Below are positions 6,470 through 11,817 of a stretch of 11,817 bases of DNA, one piece after another. Within the stretch, counting starts at the first letter, position 1. Every line of letters begins with the position of its first letter. This DNA comes from Candidatus Kapaibacterium sp. Lineage in GTDB: Bacteria; Bacteroidota; Ignavibacteria; Kapaibacteriales; UBA2268. Under the pieces are notes generated by a model. The model was not told the origin of the DNA. It ran no database searches and was given only the letters and a program-made list of their open reading frames with translations. Location: NCBI GenBank assembly GCA_028691175.1, contig JAQUZU010000054.1:1-11817 (forward strand). The letters are read 5' to 3'. A program made the translations under genes and the position numbers.

Positions 6470-7525
6470 CTATTTGCGATGTGCAAATTTCATTATCTCG
6501 TTCGCCATATTATCGAGCGAGACTTGTTTATCGACTCCTCCCATATCGTAGGCAACCTTCGGCATTCCATAGACAATACTTGACGGACGATCTTGCCCGA
6601 GCGTATACGCACCGGCATCGTGCATTGCCTTTAAACCAAGAGCACCATCTGCCCCCATTCCGGTAAGAATCACACCAAAAGCATTTTTCCCTACATATTT
6701 AGCAACGGAGTTGAAAAGCACATCAACTGAGGGACGATGTCCGTTTACTTTTTCATTTTGATCGAGGAATACTTTATATTGTCCTCCCATTCGTCGAACC
6801 GACATGTGGTATCCGCCAGGAGCTATTAACACTTGTCCTGTTAAAATTCTATCGCCATGCTCGGCTTCTTTGACTCTCATCATCGAAAGTTCATCCAGAC
6901 GAGAAGAGAAAATTCGCGTAAAATCCGGCGGCATGTGTTGCGTAATAACAATTCCCGACGTAGATGACGGAAGTTGAGGGATAATTTTGCGAATTGCTTC
7001 CGTCCCACCTGTCGATGCTCCAATTGCAATAACTTTATCGGTAGATTCGGCAAGTGCGGATTGCATTTTATTTGTTTTAATTTTAGTAAATAACTCTTCA
7101 CGACGGCTCTTCCAATGGGACACATTCGCTGTCGAGGCAAGTTTAATTTTTGAACGGAGTTCAAACATCATTTTATCGAGCCCGCTGGCAACGTCCGCAG
7201 ACGGTTTCGATACAAAATCTACAGCACCGGCTTCGAGTGCCTGAATTGTAATTTCTTTGCTATGCTGGGTAAGGGACGAAACAACAACTACAGGTAAGGG
7301 ATATTGCGGCATCAAGCGACGCAAAAATTCCAGCCCGTCCATTTTCGGCATTTCAATATCAAGAGTAAGCACGTCAGGTTGCAATTCTACAATCATATTT
7401 CGAGCGACATATACATCAGGTGCTGCTCCAATAACTTCAAGCATTGGATCGCTAGACAGTCCCTTCGTTAAAATTTGACGTACAAGAGCCGAATCATCAA
7501 CAATAAGTACTTTAATAAGTTTCAT
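6470..7525 (-). CDS. cheB: chemotaxis response regulator protein-glutamate methylesterase
   Basis: CheB removes methyl groups from glutamates of chemoreceptors (and deamidates glutamines) once phosphorylated by CheA, giving adaptation. At 351 residues it has the full two-domain layout. The receiver domain (about 1-120) has the acid pocket D10/D11, phospho-acceptor D56 in LDIEMPKMDG, S83-S84 and K107 in SKPS. A linker of about 40 residues leads to the methylesterase domain (about 160-348), with catalytic S171 in GASTGG, H197 in TQHMPP and D293 in TGMGADG, matching the classical Ser-His-Asp triad. It is the last gene of the operon, 10 nt after cheR, and is followed by a terminator. The ribosome site is weak (AAAGATAATA before ATG), which fits coupling to cheR translation. 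Confidence 0.97.
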   Translation of the reverse strand: MKLIKVLIVDDSALVRQILTKGLSSDPMLEVIGAAPDVYVARNMIVELQPDVLTLDIEMPKMDGLEFLRRLMPQYPLPVVVVSSLTQHSKEITIQALEAGAVDFVSKPSADVASGLDKMMFELRSKIKLASTANVSHWKSRREELFTKIKTNKMQSALAESTDKVIAIGASTGGTEAIRKIIPQLPSSTSGIVITQHMPPDFTRIFSSRLDELSMMRVKEAEHGDRILTGQVLIAPGGYHMSVRRMGGQYKVFLDQNEKVNGHRPSVDVLFNSVAKYVGKNAFGVILTGMGADGALGLKAMHDAGAYTLGQDRPSSIVYGMPKVAYDMGGVDKQVSLDNMANEIMKFAHRK

Positions 7526-7535
7526 TATTATCTTT

Positions 7536-8411
7536 TTATCCTATTTTCTTATACACCGCAGCCTCCACGACGTCGAACTTACCGTGATATTTTTTTAAAG
7601 TCTCAGAATGTCCGACGAAGAAATATCCTCCCGGCTCGAGACAATTGTAAAACTTATTTACCAATTCTATTCTAGTTTCTTCGTCGAAATAAATCATTAC
7701 ATTTCGGCAAAAGATAGCGTGAAATTTTTTCTTAAAAGGAAATGTAGGACTCATTAAATTTAAAATTCGGAATGTAACCTCTTTTCTAATCTGCTCCGAC
7801 AATTGATAATGCAGTTCATCAACTCTTTTAAAATATTTTTTAAGAAGTTCCGGCGGCATCTCTTTTACTTTTTCCTTATGATAAATTCCTTTTATTGCAT
7901 TGCGGAGAACTTTTTCGGAAATATCAGTTGCAAGAACGCCTGCCTGCCAATTATTATACTCATACCCAAAGAATTCTTTCATCATCATAGTAATATTATA
8001 TGCTTCATCGCCGGTCGAGCAGCCTGCACTCCATATTCTGATATCATTTGAATGTTTAGCCATTAGATTTCGTTTAAGTTCAGGCAAAATCTTCTTTTTC
8101 AGATATTCAAAATGCCCTGCTTCGCGCCACATATATGAGTGATTAGTCGACACCGCATCCGCAAGTTCAGCAACAAGCCGTCCGGACATATCTTTCTGCA
8201 ACATATTATAGTATGCAGTGAAACTCGGCAAATTATATTCGCGCATGATTTTATGCAGACGTGCAGTCAACAGCGTGCGTTTATCTCCGCTTAAATTAAT
8301 GCCAAGTTTATCGTAAACGAATTTAACAATAGCTTTATATTCCTCTTCGTTTAGTTTTACTTCCGGTTTCGACAAGTATTCTACTGCTGAAGTATGTGTG
8401 TTTTCTAACAT
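7536..8411 (-). CDS. cheR: chemotaxis protein-glutamate O-methyltransferase
   Basis: CheR methylates glutamates on chemoreceptors using SAM and opposes CheB. The 291-residue protein has the N-terminal helical CheR domain (about 20-75, with LGINLSGDKRTLLTARL) and the C-terminal Rossmann-type methyltransferase domain. The SAM-binding motif is IWSAGCSTGDEAYN (126-139), where most homologues read ACSTGEEPYS. The receptor-contacting stretch reads STNHSYMWRE (88-97), where FFRE is usual; the conserved Arg (R96) is kept. Downstream, CRNVMIYFD, LEPGGYFFVGHSETL and the usual short C terminus are present. There is no TPR or other extension. A GGAG site lies 8 nt before the ATG. It lies 12 nt after cheW and 10 nt before cheB. 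Confidence 0.96.
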   Translation of the reverse strand: MLENTHTSAVEYLSKPEVKLNEEEYKAIVKFVYDKLGINLSGDKRTLLTARLHKIMREYNLPSFTAYYNMLQKDMSGRLVAELADAVSTNHSYMWREAGHFEYLKKKILPELKRNLMAKHSNDIRIWSAGCSTGDEAYNITMMMKEFFGYEYNNWQAGVLATDISEKVLRNAIKGIYHKEKVKEMPPELLKKYFKRVDELHYQLSEQIRKEVTFRILNLMSPTFPFKKKFHAIFCRNVMIYFDEETRIELVNKFYNCLEPGGYFFVGHSETLKKYHGKFDVVEAAVYKKIG

Positions 8412-8423
8412 ATATTCTCCATA

Positions 8424-8933
8424 TTATCCAAAGTGTTCTTCGTGCTCAAAATCAGGTTGTCTATCATAAAGCAATTCATTAATTCCGAGCAAAATATAGA
8501 CAGTATCGCCGAGTTTACCCATTCCGGAAATATATTTACTTCCGGATCCTTTAATTGTAGCCGGCGGCGGAACGATAATTTTTTCCGGTATTCCGACTAC
8601 TTCTCTTACCTCATCAACTATTAAACCAATTGAAGTATTATTTACTTCTACCACCACAATACAGCTCTTATCCGTATATGGCACAGTTTCCAAACCGAAA
8701 CGCATTCGAATTTCAACCACCGGAATAATATTTCCGCGAATGTTAATAATGCCTTTTATATAGTCAGCAATATTCGGTACCTGCGTAACGCCCTGAATAC
8801 CGATAATTTCAACAACATATTTTATTTCGATGACATAATTTTCTTCATTAATTTTAAAAGCCAGATATCTGTCTTTTTGGAAATCATCATCGAGAAGTTC
8901 ATCATTTATATTTGCTATTTTATCTTGTTCCAT
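8424..8933 (-). CDS. cheW: chemotaxis coupling protein CheW
   Basis: CheW is the scaffold joining chemoreceptors to the CheA P5 domain in the signalling array at the membrane. The 169-residue protein is a single CheW (SH3-like, two sub-barrel) domain. After about 20 acidic N-terminal residues come YLAFKINEENYVIEIKYVVEI, then the signature IINIRGNIIPVVEIR, then IGLIVDEVREVVGI and a YISGMGKLGDTVYILLGINELL end. There is a short acidic/His tail (DFEHEEHFG). The ribosome site GGAAGAAAA precedes the ATG at 8933. The gene starts 18 nt after cheA and ends 12 nt before cheR, so it is co-transcribed. Confidence 0.96.
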   Translation of the reverse strand: MEQDKIANINDELLDDDFQKDRYLAFKINEENYVIEIKYVVEIIGIQGVTQVPNIADYIKGIINIRGNIIPVVEIRMRFGLETVPYTDKSCIVVVEVNNTSIGLIVDEVREVVGIPEKIIVPPPATIKGSGSKYISGMGKLGDTVYILLGINELLYDRQPDFEHEEHFG

Positions 8934-8951
8934 TGTCTTTTCTTCCGAATT

Positions 8952-11333
8952 TTATAATACAATTCCAATTTGTGCCATATCAATTAGTCCTTCTATATCT
9001 AAAATCAACCCGATACTGCTATCGCTCATAACCATACAGCCGGTAATTCCGGGTACTTTACCGATATACGACGAAAGTCCCTTAACAACTGCCTGTTGCT
9101 GTCCGACAATATCGTCAACGAAAATACAGACTTTTCGTCCCTTTGCTTCAATTACAAGCAAAATGCCATCTTCGAGATTAACAAGCGAATCTTGAATTCC
9201 AAATACTTCGTGCAGGCGAATTACAGTTAATATTTCATTTCTGATTTTCACTACTTCAAGTCCGTCCATTGTCATATTAATCATTTCTTTGCGAGGACGG
9301 AACGACTCTCTAAGCGACAAAATAGGCAACGCATAGTAACAATTTGCAACTCGTGTAACCATTGATTCCATAATTGCCAACGTCAACGGAATGCGAAACG
9401 TAATTTTCGTTCCTTTGCCATAGGCGGATGCTACATCGACACTGCCGCGTAATTTTTCGATATTTTTCTTTACAACGTCCATGCCGACGCCACGTCCGGA
9501 AATATCTGTTACCTTTTTCGCAGTAGAGAATCCAGGGTCGAAGATCATACCGAATACTTCACGATCAGGAATCAATTCCGGTGCCATTTTCAGCATACCT
9601 TTTTCTTCGGCTTTTTTCAACACTGCTTCGCGGTTAATTCCGTTACCGTCATCTTCTACGCTTATAAGTATTTCGTTTCCTTCGTATCTTGCTCCGAGAA
9701 TAACCTTGCCGACAGGATTTTTACCGCGACTTACGCGTGTTGCTTCGTCTTCGACGCCATGATCTACCGAATTTCTCAAAATGTGGATAAGCGGATCGGA
9801 AATTTCGTCAATAACGTTTTTATCCATTTCGATATGCTCGCCAAACACAACCAAATCAATGTGCTTATTCATTTTTAGCGAAACATCACGTACCAAACGT
9901 TTCATCTTGTTAAATGTTCCATCAAGCGGCATCATTCGAATCGACATTGAAATTTCTTGCAGCTCGCGAGAAATCTTATTTAGTTGGTTCGCAGATTTAT
10001 TGAACATCGGCAATTCGAGTTCTTTCAAATCCGGACTATTTACAACCATTGATTCAGCAGTGATTAATTCACCAACTAAAGCAAACAACTTATCTATTTT
10101 CGCAGTATCAACGCGAATATCCTTTTTTTGGTGAACCTGCATACTTGGCGGCGTGTTCGGGGATTTCGATGCCTGAGCTTTTGCCGGTTCGGGCGCCACA
10201 GGGACAGCGGGTGCAGGTGTAGCAACCGGAGCAGATGCCGGTGTAGGTGCCACAGGCACAGCAGGTGCAGGTGTAGCAACCGGAGCAGATGCCGGTGTAG
10301 GCGCCACAGGCACAGTGAGTGCAGGTGTAGCAACCGGAGCAGGCGCCTCGGCAGGAGGCGTATCCAGATTAATTTCCGGCGGTGCCGACGGAGCTGCGGA
10401 TGCAGTATTTTTATTTACGTCTGCATTATTCTCGCCACTTTCGATGCCATCAAGTCTCGCTCTTATCATCTCAGTATTGCTAAGCAATATTGTAATGATA
10501 TTTGCATCCAAATCAAGAGACTTGTTACGCACGCAGTCAAGAATTGTCTCGACCTCCATGCTAATTTCTTCAATTTCGCTAAATCCCATAAAACCGGAAT
10601 TTCCCTTCAGGCTGTGCACAGCCCCAAAAGTTTCGCCAACCATTGCAGCATTATCCGGTTCTTTTTCGAGTTTCATCAAGTTTTTATCGATAATCTCGAG
10701 CAAATCCGCAGCACCTGCAAGATACTGATTCATCATATCATCAGAAATAAATGCCGACATATCTATATCTTCTTCCGATTGCGGAGCTGCTTCTGCAGCC
10801 GGAGTCGGATCCGGGGTTGGATCCGAAGCCGGAGCCATAGGTGCAGCCGGTGGTGGTGGAGGCACAGGAGCAGGCGTAGCCGGAATTTCCGCAACCGATG
10901 CTTCGCCGTTTTTCTGTACTTGCACAATCATGTCGCGAATAACGGCAACCATATCTTCTGATGCCGCCGCTCCACTTTTATCTGTATGTTCCGTACTAAC
11001 TTTCTGAAGCAAATCACGCAGAAAATCAAAGACTTGATATACAACTGTAATCGTATCTTCAGATTGTGGTTTTTCTTGTTTTCGAATTATATCGAGGAGT
11101 GTTTCTGCTTCATGAGTAACTTTATTTATTACGGTCATTTCGTAAAATCCGGAAAGACCTTTTATCGTATGAAACACCCTGAATATCGCGTTTACGTGTT
11201 CAGAATTTCCTTCCTCACGTAATAATTCTACAATTGGTTCGTTTGTGTCGAGAGAGTCAAACGCCTCCGAAACAAAACTTCGCAACATCTCTTCTGCATC
11301 CGCATCTAAAACTTGATTACCGACATTGTCCAT
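8952..11333 (-). CDS. cheA: chemotaxis histidine kinase CheA with two HPt domains
   Basis: CheA is the receptor-coupled kinase that phosphorylates itself on an HPt histidine and passes the phosphate to CheY and CheB. The 793-residue order is: HPt1 (about 10-115, H55 in FHTIKG); a Pro/Ala linker (150-185); a second HPt (about 190-300, H240 in VHSLKG); a Pro/Ala linker with 18-residue repeats (about 305-400); the P3 dimerisation helices from DIRVDTAKIDKLF (~405); the P4 ATPase with N box HILRNSVDHG (~516), DDGNG (~559) and GRGVGMD (~612); and the CheW-like P5 (about 655-793). I see no CheY-binding P2 domain. Both HPt sites keep HxxKG, so both may be phosphorylated. It is the first gene of the operon. 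The ribosome site is weak (AGAG well upstream of the ATG). Confidence 0.95.
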   Translation of the reverse strand: MDNVGNQVLDADAEEMLRSFVSEAFDSLDTNEPIVELLREEGNSEHVNAIFRVFHTIKGLSGFYEMTVINKVTHEAETLLDIIRKQEKPQSEDTITVVYQVFDFLRDLLQKVSTEHTDKSGAAASEDMVAVIRDMIVQVQKNGEASVAEIPATPAPVPPPPPAAPMAPASDPTPDPTPAAEAAPQSEEDIDMSAFISDDMMNQYLAGAADLLEIIDKNLMKLEKEPDNAAMVGETFGAVHSLKGNSGFMGFSEIEEISMEVETILDCVRNKSLDLDANIITILLSNTEMIRARLDGIESGENNADVNKNTASAAPSAPPEINLDTPPAEAPAPVATPALTVPVAPTPASAPVATPAPAVPVAPTPASAPVATPAPAVPVAPEPAKAQASKSPNTPPSMQVHQKKDIRVDTAKIDKLFALVGELITAESMVVNSPDLKELELPMFNKSANQLNKISRELQEISMSIRMMPLDGTFNKMKRLVRDVSLKMNKHIDLVVFGEHIEMDKNVIDEISDPLIHILRNSVDHGVEDEATRVSRGKNPVGKVILGARYEGNEILISVEDDGNGINREAVLKKAEEKGMLKMAPELIPDREVFGMIFDPGFSTAKKVTDISGRGVGMDVVKKNIEKLRGSVDVASAYGKGTKITFRIPLTLAIMESMVTRVANCYYALPILSLRESFRPRKEMINMTMDGLEVVKIRNEILTVIRLHEVFGIQDSLVNLEDGILLVIEAKGRKVCIFVDDIVGQQQAVVKGLSSYIGKVPGITGCMVMSDSSIGLILDIEGLIDMAQIGIVL
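10195..10342 (-). repeat. 54-bp tandem repeat, about 2.7 copies, inside cheA
   Basis: Three successive units begin at 10195, 10249 and 10303 (plus-strand GCCACAGG...), an exact period of 54 bp. The first two are full and the third is cut short after about 40 bp. They differ by only a few substitutions. In frame they encode 18-residue Pro/Ala/Val/Thr units (APVATPAPAVPVAPTPAS) at about residues 331-380 of CheA, in the flexible linker between the second HPt and the dimerisation domain. The segment is much richer in GC than its surroundings. Confidence 0.93.
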
Positions 11334-11438
11334 ATGTTTTTTTGCTCTATTTGTTTGATATGTAACTCACTTAAACCAGTATCGGTGCCATCGCTTCCAT
11401 GATTTTCTGCAAACCGAACTGTTTGTCAACTTTTATGT

Positions 11439-11526
11439 TTATAAATATACTACTTTATCGTCAAAAAAAAAAATTTATTTATTGTTTTTCAACAATATTT
11501 ATATAAAATTAGATGTATATTTATAA
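11439..11526. repeat. 12-bp inverted repeat in the cheA/aminopeptidase spacer
   Basis: TTATAAATATAC (11439-11450) is the exact reverse complement of GTATATTTATAA (11515-11526), with 64 bp between. Read outward, each arm presents TATATTTA, one base from the Bacteroidota -7 box TAnnTTTG: the left arm toward cheA, the right arm toward the aminopeptidase. Good TTTG boxes at the right distance are lacking, so a regulator site or chance in AT-rich DNA remain possible. Confidence 0.5.
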
Positions 11527-11558
11527 GTATGCAATTTTTTTTTGTCAAATAATATTTA

Positions 11559-11566
11559 TATTTTTG
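11559..11566 (+). promoter_or_regulatory. possible -7 box for the aminopeptidase gene
   Basis: TATTTTTG matches TAnnTTTG exactly and lies 57 nt before the ATG. The nearest upstream TTTG (11541-11544) is only 14 nt away; at the usual 20 nt there is only a T-run. It is therefore a weak candidate. Confidence 0.35.
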
Positions 11567-11623
11567 TACTTTCAAGTAGAATATTATTTAAACCTGATTA
11601 TATATAATTACATCGGAACAAAA

Positions 11624-11817
11624 ATGCCACAGCAGAAACACGACAACCTTTATAATATCGCTCTAAAAGACTTCATGGGCGTAACAGACAAGGAAACACT
11701 TTTAATTCTTTGCGACGAACCGCTTAGAGAAATCGGAATCGCATTATTCGATCAAGGAAAGAAATTAGCAAAGGATGCCTATTATCTTGAAATTAAGCCG
11801 ATGGAAGTCAATGGACA
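11624..11817 (+). CDS. N-terminus of a probable M29-family aminopeptidase (partial)
   Basis: Sixty-four complete codons remain before the window ends. The translation begins MPQQKHDNLYNIALKDFMGV and continues with ETLLILCDEPLREIGIALFDQGKKL, which resembles the N-terminal domain of leucyl aminopeptidases of the AmpS/aminopeptidase T type (peptidase family M29), where a VLIVTDEPxREIGxAL-like stretch occurs. The metal ligands lie further on and cannot be checked here. Such enzymes are metal-dependent cytoplasmic exopeptidases. The ATG at 11624 has CGGAACAAA just upstream. It diverges from the cheA operon, with 290 bp between the two start codons. Confidence 0.6.
   Translation, partial: MPQQKHDNLYNIALKDFMGVTDKETLLILCDEPLREIGIALFDQGKKLAKDAYYLEIKPMEVNG

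Larger units (their letters stand above)
11334..11623. other. AT-rich divergent spacer between cheA and the aminopeptidase gene
   Basis: This 290-bp region must hold the promoters of the cheA operon (-) and of the aminopeptidase gene (+). It contains a short minus-strand open frame (11371-11457), a 12-bp inverted repeat (11439-11450 / 11515-11526), an A11 run (11463-11473) and a small hairpin (11480-11486 with 11491-11497). No full-consensus promoter was found for either gene. I see no tRNA or riboswitch-like structure. Confidence 0.6.

Noticed and set aside
10128..10961. Long plus-strand open frame (277 codons) opposite the cheA linker region.
   Set aside because: It is rich in Arg/Cys/Ser from reading the Pro/Ala repeats on the wrong strand; cheA in this region has two HPt motifs and good frame continuity.
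11379..11406. Possible sigma-28 (FliA-type) promoter for cheA on the minus strand: ACCGATAC (11386-11379), with an A-rich stretch 15-16 nt upstream.
   Set aside because: Only 6 of 8 bases match GCCGATAA and the TAAA box is not intact; the match lies inside the short orphan frame. Too weak to call.
11480..11497. Small hairpin TATTGTT / AACAATA with loop TTTC in the cheA spacer.
   Set aside because: Only 7 AT-rich pairs with no T-run in the right place; common by chance in such DNA.
1..11817. Mobile elements, CRISPR, toxin-antitoxin, restriction or phage defence genes.
   Set aside because: No transposase, direct-repeat array, terminal inverted repeats with target duplications, or defence-type domains; every large gene has a housekeeping or chemotaxis identity except the LolA-like protein.

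Overview
The window looks like a piece of a chromosome from a bacterium of the Bacteroidota / Chlorobi-Ignavibacteria-Kapabacteria side of the FCB group. The evidence is: two good matches to the Bacteroidota-type promoter (TTTG, about 20 nt, TAnnTTTG) in one divergent intergenic region; the long (~415 aa) QueA form typical of Bacteroidota; a short signal peptide ending in SQ on an LolA-like secreted protein; AT-rich spacers; and mostly weak purine-rich ribosome binding sites. No species can be named from the sequence alone.

Layout. Bases 1-146: a gene tail of uncertain strand and a short spacer. Bases 147-1434: trxB (+) facing a small FmdB-type zinc-ribbon gene (-), with a strong terminator between them. 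Bases 1506-3518: trpS (-) and thyX (+), divergent from a shared promoter region. Bases 3532-4302: an exported LolA-like protein, probably co-transcribed with thyX and closed by a terminator. Bases 4375-6419: queA and a nitrilase-superfamily amidohydrolase, 2 nt apart. Bases 6470-11333 (-): a compact chemotaxis operon, cheA-cheW-cheR-cheB, with 10-18 nt gaps, ending in a hairpin terminator just before the convergent amidohydrolase gene. Bases 11334-11623: an AT-rich divergent spacer with an inverted repeat and a short orphan reading frame. Base 11624 to the end: the start of an M29-type aminopeptidase gene (+).

How the genes work together. The chemotaxis block encodes the signalling core (CheA kinase, CheW coupler) and both adaptation enzymes (CheR methyltransferase, CheB methylesterase), but no receptor and no CheY, so those must lie elsewhere. 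The kinase is unusual in having two HPt domains and Pro/Ala-rich linkers where a CheY-binding P2 domain would normally sit. The rest is housekeeping: redox (TrxB), translation (TrpS, QueA), dTMP synthesis (ThyX) and amide or peptide turnover.

I see no mobile element, CRISPR array, tRNA, rRNA or phage gene, and no clear undescribed system. The most useful second-look items are the promoter-based correction of the thyX start, the dual-HPt CheA with a 54-bp tandem repeat, a recurrent terminator hairpin, and the structured spacer upstream of cheA.
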